NCBI GenBank assembly: GCA_963828015.1
Contig: CAWHCD010000004.1
Span: 1,054,001 to 1,118,000, forward strand
Direction of reading: 5' to 3'
Source: CAVPUA01 sp963828015
GTDB taxonomy: Bacteria > Actinomycetota > Actinomycetes > Mycobacteriales > Jatrophihabitantaceae
DNA: 64,000 nt
Shown: positions 27,130 through 39,395 of the stretch, piece after piece
How the letters are laid out: each line of letters opens with the position of its first letter
Position numbering within the stretch: the first letter of the stretch is position 1
The notes under the pieces: generated by a model
Told to the model about the DNA's origin: nothing
The model's database searches: none
The model's input: the letters and a program-made list of their open reading frames with translations, nothing else
Translations under genes and position numbers: made by a program

Positions 27130-27184
27130 ATCCTATTGTGGCGGGCACCCCGGCCCTTTGGCGTAGCGACACGGCGTAGATCAC

Positions 27185-27643
27185 ATGAACTCCTCGGGGG
27201 GTTCGCTACCGTGGGGCGTGTCCGATATCGACCCCGATCTGCCCCCGGCGCTCCCGCATCCGGGTCTGGTGCTGGCCGTGATCTCAGCGGGTGGCCTGAT
27301 CGGCGCCGAGGCCCGCTACGAGTTGGGCCGGCTGGTGACGCACGGCCCGACCGGCTTTCCGTTCTCGACCCTGATCATCAACGCCACCGGTGCCTTCGCG
27401 CTCGGGGTGCTCATGGCCATCGTGGCGCTTCGCCGGGTGCCCCGCCTGCTCCGTCCCTTCGTCGGCGTCGGAATCCTGGGTGGCTACACCACGTTCTCGA
27501 CCTTCGCGGTGGACACGGTCGGGCTGGGGCACCGCCAGCACCTGGGCCTGGCGCTGGTCTACGTCGTCAGTACGGTCGCGCTGTGCGCACTTAGCGTCTG
27601 GGCCGGCGATCGCCTCACCCGCAGCGGGCTGGGCGCGTCATGA
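27185..27643 (+). CDS. crcB: Fluoride efflux channel subunit, first copy
   Basis: 152 residues if ATG 27185 is used; GTG 27218 in the same frame would give a shorter leader. Four membrane segments. The family motifs GGLIGAEARYELGRLV (N-terminal GxxGAxxRY), FPFSTLIINATGAFALGVLM (the Asn lining the pore) and GGYTTFSTFAVDTV (the GxxTTFSTF Phe-box) are present. Fluc channels are dual-topology dimers; two adjacent genes suggest a heterodimer. No fluoride riboswitch could be recognised upstream. Confidence 0.87.
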   Translation: MNSSGGSLPWGVSDIDPDLPPALPHPGLVLAVISAGGLIGAEARYELGRLVTHGPTGFPFSTLIINATGAFALGVLMAIVALRRVPRLLRPFVGVGILGGYTTFSTFAVDTVGLGHRQHLGLALVYVVSTVALCALSVWAGDRLTRSGLGAS

Positions 27644-27993
27644 CGGCTTTGCTCGTGGCCCTGGGCGCGGCCGTCGGGGCCCCGCTGCGCTACCTGGTGG
27701 ATCGGTTCATCTCCGCGCGGCACAACTCGCCGATGCCTTGGGGAACGTTCGGGGTGAACGTGGTGGCCAGTTTCGTGCTGGGCATCCTCACCGGCATCAG
27801 CGCCTCGCCGGATACCGCGGCCCTGTTCGGCGTCGGCTTCTGCGGGACGCTGTCGACCTACAGCACCTTCAGCTTCGAGACGATGCGGCTGGGCGCGACC
27901 GGGCGCGGCGGGTGGGCCGCGGTGAACGTCGGGCTGAGCCTGTTGGTCGGGTTCGCCGCCGCGGCTGCCGGTTGGGCGATCGGTGCGCAATGA
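27640..27993 (+). CDS. crcB: Fluoride efflux channel subunit, second copy
   Basis: 117 residues from ATG 27640, overlapping the first copy's stop (ATGA). Contains GAAVGAPLRYLVDRFI, PWGTFGVNVVASFVLGIL and FCGTLSTYSTFSFETMRL, where the second copy has STYSTF in the Phe-box position. It is shorter than the first copy and lacks its N-terminal extension. The two probably form an antiparallel heterodimer that exports fluoride. Confidence 0.87.
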   Translation: MTALLVALGAAVGAPLRYLVDRFISARHNSPMPWGTFGVNVVASFVLGILTGISASPDTAALFGVGFCGTLSTYSTFSFETMRLGATGRGGWAAVNVGLSLLVGFAAAAAGWAIGAQ

Positions 27994-28020
27994 TCGCCCC
28001 ATGAGCAATCGAGCGCGGTC

Positions 28021-29108
28021 ATGAGCAGCCGGGTTCAGGGCGTCGTCAGCCTCCGCCGGGGCGAGCCGGTCACCCTGACCACCATCCTGGTACCCGATCC
28101 CGGTCCGGGCGAGGCCCTCGTACGCGTGCAGGCCTGCGGGGTCTGCCACACCGACCTGCACTACCGCGAGGGCGGGATCAACGACGACTTCCCGTTCCTG
28201 CTCGGGCACGAGGCGGCCGGCATCGTCGAGGCCGTCGGGTCAGGCGTGACCGATGTCGGGCCAGGGGACTTCGTGATCCTGAACTGGCGGGCGGTGTGCG
28301 GGCAGTGCCGGGCCTGCCTGCGCGGGCGGCCCTGGTACTGCTTCAACACCCACAACGCGGCCCAGCCGATGACCCTCGAGGACGGCACGCCGCTCTCGCC
28401 CGCGCTCGGCATCGGGGCCTTCGCGGAGAAGACGCTGGTGCATGCCGGCCAGTGCACCAAGGTCGACCCGTCCGTGCGGCCCGAGGTGGCCGGCCTGCTC
28501 GGCTGTGGCGTCATGGCCGGCCTGGGCGCGGTCCTGAACACCGGCGCCGTCTCGCGCGGGGACTCCGTCGCCGTCATCGGCTGCGGAGGCGTGGGGTGCG
28601 CGGCGATCGCCGGAGCCCGACTGGCCGGCGCGGCCAAGATCATCGCCGTCGACATCGACGACCGCAAGCTCGACACCGCCCGTGCGCTGGGCGCCACCGA
28701 CGCGGTGAACTCGCGCTCCGGCGACGCCATCGAGGCGATCCGGGGCCTGACCGGCGGGTTCGGCGCCGATGTGGTGATCGATGCGGTCGGGCGGCCCGAG
28801 ACCTACGAGCAGGCCTTCTACGCCCGCGACCTGGCCGGCACGGTCGTGTTGGTCGGCGTGCCGACTCCGGACATGCGGCTGGACCTGCCCCTGCTGGACG
28901 TCTTCGGCCGGGGCGGGGCGTTGAAGTCGTCCTGGTACGGCGACTGCCTGCCGTCGCGAGACTTCCCGCTGCTGGTCGATCTGCACCTGCACGGGCGGCT
29001 GCCGCTCGATGCGTTCGTCAGCGAGACGATCGCGTCTGGGCGACGTCGAGGACGGCGTTCGCGGCGATGGGACGGGGGGACGTATTGCGCTCGGTCGTGC
29101 TGTTCTGA
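28021..29108 (+). CDS. mscR: S-(hydroxymethyl)mycothiol dehydrogenase (two frameshifts near the 3' end)
   Basis: About 361 residues. Zinc-dependent alcohol dehydrogenase family. Catalytic zinc ligands are in ACGVCHTD and GHEAAG; the structural zinc lobe is CGQCRACLRGRPWYC; the Rossmann motif is IGCGGVGCAAIAGARLAGA. NTHNAAQPMTLEDGTPLSPA is characteristic of the mycothiol-dependent formaldehyde dehydrogenase, which oxidises the formaldehyde-mycothiol adduct with NAD. Near 29035-29060 two extra bases break the frame (gcgtctggg for gcgctggg; gacggcg for gacgcg). The true C-terminus, FAAMGRGDVLRSVVLF, ends at 29108. Confidence 0.87.
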
Positions 29109-29238
29109 CGCGCGCTCGCCGATCATCGGTCAGGACTGGCGCAACTGCCGCCTCATCGGTCACAATGGATCACGCACGCACTCACGTCAGTCCGACGATC
29201 GCTGGGGAAGGCGAAACCGTCGACGACGGAGGTGCGCG

Positions 29239-29764
29239 ATGGCGGGTGCTCAACGAACACGGGCTGAGCTCACGACGACACGCGGGCGTGGTGTTCATGC
29301 ACTGCTGCCCGCGTGCCCTCGCCCCGCACGTCGAGTGGGCGCTGGCCGGCGTGCTCGGCAGCCGGCCCGCCTGACCTGGACCGCTCAGCCGGCCGCCCCG
29401 CCGCACCTGCGCGCCGAGGCCACCTGGATCGGCCCGGTCGGGACGGCGCGCACGCTTGGCGGCCTCGTTGCGAGCCTGGCCGATGCTGGTCTTCGAGATC
29501 ACCGAGGAGCCGACGTCGGGCAGCGACGGCGAGCGGCTGGCCTACGTGCCCGGTCGCGGCTTCCACCGCAGCATGGTCTCGGCCAACGGCGATGTCGTCG
29601 TCGGCGAGGAGCGGCTGCGCGGCTTGCTCGAACGCGCGCGCAGCGTCGATGAGATGCGCCACGGCATGGCCGAGCTGCTGGGCACGGCCTGGGACGTCGA
29701 ACTGGAGCCCTACCGGCACGCCGGCGACGGGGCCGCCGTCACGCTGCTGCACCAGGTCGTCTAG
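29239..29764 (+). CDS. DUF3145 family protein (frameshifted)
   Basis: About 173 residues after repair. Start ATG 29239 has GGAGG six bases upstream. The reassembled sequence (LTTTRGVVFMHCCPRALAPH, EWALAGVLGS, PMLVFEITEEP, GFHRSMVSANGDVVVGEERL, ELLGTAWDVELEPYRHAGDG, ending LLHQVV) matches the actinobacterial DUF3145 family, found beside the fab operon in Streptomyces. Frame breaks are near 29286, 29365 and 29458; at 29458, cttggcgg for cttgcgg explains the shift. The function of the family is unknown. It converges on fabF. Confidence 0.75.
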
Positions 29765-29859
29765 CAGCGGGTCGATTCGGTTCGACCGATGAGCCGCACG
29801 GACGCGAAACGCCGCGCCGACTGCCCGTCCGGCTCCTCAGTCGCCGACCTACTGCGTGA

Positions 29860-31098
29860 TCAGACCTTGGGGAACAGCAGCGAGACGTTGTGCCCGCCGA
29901 AGCCGAACGAGTCGTTCAGGGCCGCCGGGATCGACATGCGGCGAGCCTCGCGCGGCACGTCGACGCGCACGAGATCATCCGGGTTCTCCAGGTTGATCGT
30001 CGGCGGCACGATGTCGTTCTGCACCGACAGCACGGTGGCGATCGCCTCGATCGCGCCCGCCGCGCCGAGCAGATGTCCGGTCATCGACTTGGTGGCCGTG
30101 ACCACCGTCTGCTCGCCGAGCAGCTCGGCGATCCACTTCGCCTCAGCGCCGTCACCGGCCGGCGTGGACGTGGCGTGCGCGTTGACGTGCACGATCTCGG
30201 CCGGGTCGATGCCCGAGCGCGGTGGATGGCCGCCTTGGCCGCCCGCCGCTGGCCGTTGCCCTCCGGGTCCGGGGCGACGATGTCGTAGGAGTCAGCGGTG
30301 ACGCCGGCGCCGGCCAGCACCGCGTACGGGGTGCGTCCGCGCGCCCGCGCCGAGGAGCGGCGCTCGATCACCAAAGCGCCCGCGCCCTCGCCGAGCACGA
30401 ATCCGTCGCGTCCCTTGTCGAAGGGACGCGAGGCGCCGCTGCGGGTCGTCGTTGCGGGTCGACATCGCCCGCATCTGGGCGAAGCCGGAGATCGTCAGCG
30501 GGTGGACGCAGGCCTCGGTGCCGCCGACCAGCACGATGTCGGCCCGGTCGAGGTGGATCAGGTCCAGGCCGTAGGCGATGGCCTCGGCGCCGGACGCGCA
30601 GGCGCTGACCGGGGTGTGGACGCCGGCGCGCGCGCCGATCTCCAGTCCGACGTAGGCGGCCGGGCCGTTGGGCATGTTCATCGGGATCAGCAGCGGCGAG
30701 ACGCCCCGCGCGCCCTTGGCCAGCATGATGTCGTGCTGCTCGATCAGGCTGGTGACCCCGCCGACGCCGGTTCCGAACACCACCGCGACCCGGATGGGGT
30801 CAAGGCCGATCTCGTCGGAGCGCCCGGCGAACCCGGCGTCGGCCCAGGCCTGGGCACCGGCTACCAGGGCGGCCTGCTCGCTACGGTCCAGGCGGCGAGC
30901 CAGCTTGCGGGGCAGCACCTCGGCCGGATCGACGGCCATCTGGCCGGCGATCCGGACGGAGATGTCGGGCGCCCACTCCTGGGTCAGGGCGGCGATGCCG
31001 GACCGGCCTGCGAGCAGGCCGGCCCAGAACGACTCGACGTCGCCACCGAGGGGCGTCGTGGCTCCGAGCCCGGTGACGACGACGTCGTTGTCGGACAT
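29860..31098 (-). CDS. fabF: Beta-ketoacyl-ACP synthase II (two frameshifts)
   Basis: About 412 residues after repair. Elongation condensing enzyme of type II fatty-acid synthesis. The active-site Cys is in VSACASGAEA (about residue 169), the two His in VNAHATSTPAGD and SMTGHLLGAAGA. The frame breaks near 30432 (cggcgcc for cgcgcc on the coding strand) and near 30219 (two extra bases; RAGIDPAEIVHVNAH is restored without them). It follows acpP by 16 bases and ends the fab operon. Confidence 0.9.
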
Positions 31099-31114
31099 GT
31101 GCGCAGCTGCCTAA

Positions 31115-31357
31115 CTAGTTCGAGGCGATGTAGGTGACGGCGTCGCCCACGGTCTTGAGCTTGGGCAGCTCTTCGTCCGGGATGGTCACGCCGAACTTCT
31201 CCTCGGCGGCCATCGCGACCTCGACCATCGACAGCGAGTCGACGTCCAGGTCGTCGATGAACGACTTCTCGTCGGTCACGTCGGCGGGGTCGACGTCGGC
31301 GACCTCGTTGAGGATCTCGGCGAGTCCGGCGCGGATCTCGTCGGTGCTTGCGGCCAC
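31115..31357 (-). CDS. acpP: Acyl carrier protein
   Basis: 80 residues. The phosphopantetheine-accepting Ser is in DLDVDSLSMVEVAMA (about residue 41), followed by the acidic helix II and EEKFGVTIPDEELPKL. It carries the growing acyl chain between FabD, FabH and FabF, whose genes flank it. Start ATG 31357 has GAAGGGA upstream. Confidence 0.95.
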   Translation of the reverse strand: MAASTDEIRAGLAEILNEVADVDPADVTDEKSFIDDLDVDSLSMVEVAMAAEEKFGVTIPDEELPKLKTVGDAVTYIASN

Positions 31358-31424
31358 GGTGGGTTCCCTTCAGGTGATGAACGCGTCCGGCCGGTCGGCC
31401 GACTCGCGGGTGGAGCGGGTCTGG

Positions 31425-32396
31425 CTAGGGCGCCAGCACGACCTGGCCGGCATAGCTGAGTCCCGAGCCGAACCCCAGCAGCAGCACTGGGGCTCCGGAG
31501 GGTATCTCGCCCGCCTCGACCAGCCGCGAGAACGCGAGCGGGATCGTGGCCGCCGAGGTGTTGCCCGAGGTCACGATGTCGCGCGCGACGACCATGTTCG
31601 GGGAGTCGAGGCGCTTGGCGATCGCGTCGATGATGCGCAGATTGGCCTGATGCGGGACGAACGCGGCCAGCTGCTCGGGCTTGACGCCGGCCTTCTCGCA
31701 GGCGGCGAGGGCGATCGGGGCCATGTTCGAGGTGGCCCAGCGGTAGATGGACTGACCCTCCTGGCGAAACGTGTGGGTCTGCTCGTCGATGGCAATCGCG
31801 TCGAACATCTCTCCGTTGCTGCCCCAGACCACCGGCCCGATGCCCACCTCGTCGTGCGGGCCGACGACTACTGCGCCGGCTCCGTCGCCGAGGATGATGC
31901 AGGTCGTGCGGTCGCTGTAGTCCAGCCAGCCTGAGAAGCGTTCAGCGGCCACCACCAGCGCGTGGCGGGCCTGGCCGGCCAGCACGGCCGCCGACGCGAC
32001 GTTGAGGGCGTAGACGAAGCCCGAACAGCCGGAGTTGACGTCGAAGGCCCCGGGGGAGTCGATGCCCAGGCGGAAGGCCAGTTGCGGAGCGGCCGCCGGC
32101 ACCGGGGTCGGCATCGTGCAGGTCGCGACGACCACGAGGTCGATCTGTTCGCGCGGCACCCCGCTGTGCTCGATGGCGGCCTGCCCGGCGGCCATGGCCA
32201 TGTCGACGACCGTCTCGTCGGCCGCGGCGTAGTGGCGCTCGGCGATCCCGACCCGGCTCTGGATCCACTCGTCGTTGGTGTCGACGCCGCGCGCGACCAG
32301 GTCGGCATTGGTCACGACGTTGACCGGGCGGTAGTGACCGACACCGGCGATCCGGGTGCCATGCGGTAGACCAGTGCTCGCAGCGATCAGGCTCAT
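31425..32396 (-). CDS. fabH: Beta-ketoacyl-ACP synthase III
   Basis: 323 residues. Starts fatty-acid synthesis by condensing acyl-CoA with malonyl-ACP. Catalytic Cys in VNSGCSGFVYALNVA (about residue 120), His in VPHQANLRIIDAIA and Asn in TSGNTSAATIP form the triad. GWLDYSDRTTCIILGDGAGA is also typical. The gene starts one base from the fabD stop, so the two are coupled. Confidence 0.95.
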   Translation of the reverse strand: MSLIAASTGLPHGTRIAGVGHYRPVNVVTNADLVARGVDTNDEWIQSRVGIAERHYAAADETVVDMAMAAGQAAIEHSGVPREQIDLVVVATCTMPTPVPAAAPQLAFRLGIDSPGAFDVNSGCSGFVYALNVASAAVLAGQARHALVVAAERFSGWLDYSDRTTCIILGDGAGAVVVGPHDEVGIGPVVWGSNGEMFDAIAIDEQTHTFRQEGQSIYRWATSNMAPIALAACEKAGVKPEQLAAFVPHQANLRIIDAIAKRLDSPNMVVARDIVTSGNTSAATIPLAFSRLVEAGEIPSGAPVLLLGFGSGLSYAGQVVLAP

Positions 32397-32397
32397 G

Positions 32398-33372
32398 TCA
32401 GCTCTCCTCGGCCGGGCGGCCGCCCAGCCGACCAGCCGCGACTATATCGCCACTACCTGCGGCTTCGGCGGCTTCGGCGATGAGCGTGTTCGCGGTCGCG
32501 ACGTCCTCGGGAGTCTTGATCGCGACCAGCCGGACGCCCGGCAACTCGCGCTTGGCTAAGCCTGTTAGCGTGCCGCCGGGTGCCAGCTCGATGACGGCGC
32601 TGACGCCCCGCTCGGCGAGCGCTTGCTGGCACAGATCCCAGCGCACTGGGCGGGTCACCTGGGCGACCAGCCGCGCAAGCAATTCGGTACCGGTGGTCAC
32701 CGCCGACCCGTCGCGGTTGCTGATCAGGACCGGACGGGGGTCGCTGAACGGCAGCGCCGCGGCATAGCGGGCCAGCGCGGCTTCGGCCGTGGCCATGTAG
32801 GCGGTATGGAAGGCGCCGGCCACGGCGAGGGGCCGCACCCGGGCGCCCGCCGGTGGGGCAGCGGCCAGGGCGGCGAGTGCCTCGAGCGCTCCGGCCGCGA
32901 CGATCTGCCCGGCCGCGTTGCGGTTGGCCGGGGTGAGGCCGGCGGCGGCGATGGCGTCCAGCACCTCGTTCGGATCCCCACCGAGGACGGCCGACATGCC
33001 GGTCGGCGTGAGCGCGCAGGCCGCGGCCATCTGGGCCCCCCGCTGGGCGGCCAGGGCAACGGCGTCGGTGGCGGTGAGCGCCCCGCACACGTAGGCGGCG
33101 GTGACCTCACCGATCGAGTGACCGCCGACGACCAGTCGCGGCGGCAGCTGCAGCTGATCGGCGGCGATGATGCCGGCCGCGACCAGCAGGGGCTGGGTTA
33201 CGGCGGTGTCCTTGATCTGTTCGGCGTCGGCGGTGGTGCCGAGTCGGGCCAGGTCGAGCCCGGCAGCGTCGGAGAGCTGGGCGAGCTGTTCGGGCACACC
33301 CGGAAGTTCGAGCCACGGGGCCAACATGCCGGGGGTCTGGGCGCCCTGCCCGGGCGCGAGGACGGCGATCAC
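32398..33372 (-). CDS. fabD: Malonyl-CoA:ACP transacylase
   Basis: 324 residues from GTG 33372. FAPGQG-type N-terminus (VLAPGQGAQTPGML), nucleophile Ser in GGHSIGEVTAAYV (about residue 92), catalytic His in AGAFHTAYM. First gene of the fabD-fabH-acpP-fabF operon, preceded by a 131-base region with a candidate operator and the regulator gene on the same strand. The C-terminus is a little longer than usual and Ala-rich. Confidence 0.93.
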   Translation of the reverse strand: MIAVLAPGQGAQTPGMLAPWLELPGVPEQLAQLSDAAGLDLARLGTTADAEQIKDTAVTQPLLVAAGIIAADQLQLPPRLVVGGHSIGEVTAAYVCGALTATDAVALAAQRGAQMAAACALTPTGMSAVLGGDPNEVLDAIAAAGLTPANRNAAGQIVAAGALEALAALAAAPPAGARVRPLAVAGAFHTAYMATAEAALARYAAALPFSDPRPVLISNRDGSAVTTGTELLARLVAQVTRPVRWDLCQQALAERGVSAVIELAPGGTLTGLAKRELPGVRLVAIKTPEDVATANTLIAEAAEAAGSGDIVAAGRLGGRPAEES

Positions 33373-33440
33373 GGGTCTAACAATGCGCCATCAGGGCCCC
33401 GGAGGGCGAGCGCGACACCCACAGCTTACTCGCGGGCCGG

Positions 33441-33457
33441 TTGGAGGATTCCCACAA
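33441..33457. promoter_or_regulatory. Imperfect 17-bp dyad upstream of fabD, candidate operator
   Basis: TTGGAGGATTCCCACAA reads TTGTGGGAATCCTCCAA on the other strand, 12 of 17 positions being symmetric. It lies 69-85 bases before the fabD start, between fabD and the PucR-type regulator gene. In Streptomyces coelicolor the equivalent regulator, FasR (SCO2386), controls the fab operon. That this dyad is the binding site is an inference. Confidence 0.4.
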
Positions 33458-33503
33458 CTTTGGCCGGGCCGGGCTCAGGTCAGCACGGCTTTTGCTGGAG
33501 GAG

Positions 33504-34655
33504 TCAGCCAAGATCGTCGAGCGTGCCGATCGTCAGGGCCAGCCGCAGGGTGTACGCCCCCCGGGGATCGGTCGGCGATTCCCCGCTGATCTCGGCGATC
33601 CGGCGTAGTCGGTACCGCACGGTGTTGGCGTGCACGAACAGCGCACGGGCACTGGCTTCCAGCGCCCCGCCGGCGTCAAGGAACGCGCGCAGCGTCTGCA
33701 GCAGCACGGCATCGGCATCGGTCAGTGGCCGGTACACCGTCGTCAGCAGCTCCTCGCGAGCGGCGTCCTCGCCCAGCAGGATGCGCTCGGGCAGCAGCCG
33801 GTCGGCGGCCACCGGGCGCGGCGCGGACGGCCAGCCCGGTGCCGCGCGCAGGCCCGACAACGCCGCGTGGGTGACCGCGCTGGCCTGGCTCAGGTCGCCG
33901 GCCTGCGGGCCGACCACGACCGGGCCGGTGGCGAAGTGCGGCAGCAGGGCCTTGGTGATCGTGGCCAGCTCGGCCGGACCGGCCACCACGGCGAGCAACC
34001 GGGTGCCGTGCACCGCCGCCGCGAGATCGCAGTCGATCGCGCGAGCGGCCCGGTGCAGTTCGGTCAGCACGTCGAACTCGCCGCCCTCGGGCACCGAACC
34101 GGCGATGGCGGTGACCGGACCGCTGCTGCGCCAGCCCAGCGCCGCGATCTGGGACAGGGGCGAGTCGCCGCCGCGCACCAGGCCGTCGACGACGAGCGCT
34201 TCGAGCCGCACATCCCACGCCCCGCGGGTCTCGGCGACGCCGGCGTAGGCCCGGGCCGCGGCGAAGGCGATCTCCCGGCTGAAGCGCAGCAGCTCGTGGG
34301 CCAGCCAACGGTCGGGGTCATCGGTGATGCGGGGCAGTTCCTCCTCGGTCACCACGATTGTCATCTGCACCAGCTCGACCGTCTGTTGCAGGCTGACCGA
34401 ACGGGCCAGCTCGCGCGGCGCGGCCCGAAAGACCTCGCCGGTCAGCTCCTCGTCGGGGGCGCGCAGCCAGGCCACGAACGAGGCGATGCCGGCCTGGGCG
34501 ACCAGGCCGACCCAGGAGCGCTGCTCGGGTGGCAGCTCGCGGAACCAGCTCAGTTCCTTGTCCATGCGCGCGATGCTCTGCCCGACGATGACCCCCGCAG
34601 CCTGTTCGACCCGGCGGATCGTGTCCGCATGACGTTCGAGATCGTCGGTGCTCAT
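33504..34655 (-). CDS. PucR-type helix-turn-helix regulator of the fab operon
   Basis: 383 residues. The C-terminal PucR helix-turn-helix is FLDAGGALEASARALFVHAN then TVRYRLRRIAEISGESPTDP (about residues 325-364). The N-terminal half is the regulatory domain of this family (QRSWVGLVAQAGIASFVAWL). The order regulator-fabD-fabH-acpP-fabF is the same as in Streptomyces, where the protein is the activator FasR (SCO2386), and as Rv2242 near fabD of M. tuberculosis. Function is inferred from this position. It diverges from the PHP gene. Confidence 0.82.
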   Translation of the reverse strand: MSTDDLERHADTIRRVEQAAGVIVGQSIARMDKELSWFRELPPEQRSWVGLVAQAGIASFVAWLRAPDEELTGEVFRAAPRELARSVSLQQTVELVQMTIVVTEEELPRITDDPDRWLAHELLRFSREIAFAAARAYAGVAETRGAWDVRLEALVVDGLVRGGDSPLSQIAALGWRSSGPVTAIAGSVPEGGEFDVLTELHRAARAIDCDLAAAVHGTRLLAVVAGPAELATITKALLPHFATGPVVVGPQAGDLSQASAVTHAALSGLRAAPGWPSAPRPVAADRLLPERILLGEDAAREELLTTVYRPLTDADAVLLQTLRAFLDAGGALEASARALFVHANTVRYRLRRIAEISGESPTDPRGAYTLRLALTIGTLDDLG

Positions 34656-34696
34656 CAGGCCACCAGCCTGCCACGTGAGTGGCTACGGTGGTCGCG

Positions 34697-35765
34697 ATGA
34701 CGACACCGCGCGATCCGGTCGCCGATCTCCGGCGGATCGCCTATCTGCTCGAGCGTGCCCACGAGCCGACCTACCGGGTGCGCGCGTTCCGCCGTGCCGC
34801 GGCGAGTGCGGCCGGGGCCGCCGATCTCGACCGGCGGGCGGCCGCGGGCACCCTGCGGGAGCTGGACGGGGTGGGCGAGGTCACCGCACGGTGCATCGAG
34901 GAGTCGCTGCTCGGGGTCGAGCCGGTCTATCTAAGGCGCCTGGAGGCGGTGCAGTTCCAGCCGTGGGCCGACAGCGACGACCCTATCGAGGCGGGCGCCC
35001 AGGCCATCCTGAACGCCCTGCGCGGGGACTGCCACAGCCATTCGGACTGGTCCGACGGTGGCTCGCCGATTGAGGAGATGGCGCAGACGGCCCGCGAGCT
35101 CGGCCACGACTATCTCGTGCTTACCGATCATTCGCCGCGTCTCACGGTAGCCAACGGGCTGTCGGCCGAGCGCCTGGAACAGCAGCTGGACGTCGTTGCC
35201 GAACTCAACGTCGACCTGGCCCCGTTCCGGATCCTGACCGGCATCGAGGTCGACATCCTCGACGAGGGCGCGCTCGATCAGCACGAGGCGTTGCTGGCCC
35301 GGCTGGATCTGGTCGTCGGCAGCGTGCACAGCAAGCTGCGGATGCCCAGCGAGCAGATGACCCCGCGCATGATCACCGCGATCGCCAACCCGCACCTGGA
35401 CGTCCTTGGCCACTGCACCGGGCGGATGGTGACCGGCAAGCGGCACCGGCCCGAGTCGGAGTTCGACGCCGAATTGATCTTCGCCGCCTGCGCCCAGTTC
35501 GGGGTCGCCGTCGAGATCAACTCGCGCCCCGAGCGCCTCGATCCGCCCAAGCGGTTATTGCGCCTGGCCATCGAGGCCGGCTGCCTGGTCTCGATCGACA
35601 CCGATGCGCATGCGCCGGGTCAGCTGGCCTGGCTGGCCTATGGCGCCGAGCGCGCGGCCCGCGTGTGCCGTCCCGATCGAGTCGATCGTCAACTCCTGGG
35701 CCCGCGAGGACCTGCTGGCCTGGACCGGCGACCACCGCGCTCGTCCACCCGCCTGGACGGAATAG
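34697..35765 (+). CDS. PHP-domain phosphoesterase with N-terminal HhH/8-kDa-like region (one frameshift)
   Basis: About 355 residues from ATG 34697. The N-terminus (LRRIAYLLERAHEPTYRVRA, FRRAAASAAGAA, LRELDGVGEVTARCIEESL) resembles the polymerase-beta/PolX N-terminal helical region. The C-terminal PHP domain keeps its metal ligands: GDCHSHSDWSDGGS, LTDHSPRL, TGIEVDIL, VGSVHSKLRM, GHCTGRM, DTDAHAPGQ. It looks like PolX with the polymerase part removed. Family members are phosphatases or nucleases; substrate unknown. One extra base near 35660 breaks the frame; without it the protein ends WAREDLLAWTGD then PAWTE at 35765. Confidence 0.75.
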
Positions 35766-35794
35766 CCCGGCCGGTGAGTCGGGTTGAGCCGGGC

Positions 35795-36527
35795 ATGAAC
35801 ACTGATGTCCGCCTCGCCGAGGATCGCCTGCGGACCAAGATCGCCTGGCTGGACTCCAAGCACTCCTTCTCCTTCGGTTCCTCCTACGAGCGGGGCAACA
35901 CCCACCACGGCCTGCTGCTGGTGAACAACGACGACACGGTCGCCGCGGGCAGCGGCTTCGAGACGCATCCGCACCGCGACATGGAGATCGTCACCTGGGT
36001 GCTCGACGGCTCGCTCGTGCATCAGGACTCCGAAGGCCATCACGGGCTGCTGTACCCCGGTCTGGCCCAGCGCATGAGCGCCGGCACCGGCATCCTGCAC
36101 TCGGAGAAGAACGACGCCGCCGGGGTGGACCGTCCGGTGCACTTCGTGCAGATGTGGGTACTGCCCGACGAGCGGGGGATCGCGCCGGGCTACGAGCAGC
36201 TCGACGTCGGCGAGGCGCTGGCCGGCGGGGGTCTGGTGCCGGTGGCTTCCGGGCTGGCCAAGCACCGCAACGACACCGCGATCCGGATCAGTCAGCGCGC
36301 GGCCGGGCTCTACGCCGCGCGGCTTGGTCAACGGTCGATCGGTGAGCCTGCCCGCGGCGCCGTTCGTCCACCTCTTCGTGGCCCAGGGTGTGGTGGACCT
36401 GGAGGGTGTGGGGGTAATGAGCGCCGGGGACACGGCGCGCATCACCGCCAGCGACGGTCCTCGGGTCACGGCCCTGGGACCGGCCGAGGTCCTGGTCTGG
36501 GAGATGCACGCCGACGCCGTCGGCTAG
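35795..36527 (+). CDS. Pirin family protein (one frameshift)
   Basis: About 243 residues from ATG 35795. Bicupin. Metal-binding residues are in FETHPHRDMEIVTWVLDG (two His about 58-60) and GTGILHSEKN (His and Glu). Pirins are iron-binding; some have quercetinase activity and some regulate pyruvate metabolism by binding pyruvate dehydrogenase. That is worth noting because aceE is the convergent neighbour 16 bases away. An extra t near 36330 (ggtcaacgg for ggcaacgg) breaks the frame; the remainder (LPAAPFVHLFVAQG to MHADAVG) is intact. Confidence 0.8.
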
Positions 36528-36543
36528 AGCTGATCGGCCAGGA

Positions 36544-39300
<2,757 letters not shown>

Positions 39301-39321
39301 GAATCAATGGCGACAGTCCCC

Positions 39322-39336
39322 CCGGCGAGTCGCCGG
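39322..39336. promoter_or_regulatory. 15-bp dyad between aceE and the DUF3052 gene
   Basis: CCGGCGA-G-TCGCCGG is symmetric around one central base, in the 95-base region between the two divergent start codons. A regulator site is possible, but in G/C-rich DNA such short dyads also arise by chance. Confidence 0.3.
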
Positions 39337-39395
39337 AGTCGCTAGGGTCTGAGGATGGACGGCAATCGAGTACAAAAGGACGGGGAGTACGCACG

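Larger units (their letters stand above)
26796..27184 (+). other. 389-bp non-coding stretch after tatB
   Basis: No convincing gene. It contains a cluster of TGTGGA(C/T)-type 9-mers (26803-26876), an A-rich tract (26885-26905), a possible promoter (26909-26937), an unexplained sequence of about 150 bases, and a strong hairpin (27097-27129). A 23-codon reading (27027-27098) ends exactly where the hairpin begins but has no ribosome binding site, so I do not call it a gene. Confidence 0.6.

Noticed and set aside
27130..27184. Fluoride riboswitch before the two crcB genes
   Set aside because: I looked for the conserved pseudoknot elements and found only a weak resemblance (TGAACTCCT). Not enough to call.
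29777..29800. Hairpin between DUF3145 and fabF ends
   Set aside because: Only about six base pairs (GGTCGA/TCGACC); too weak to call a terminator.
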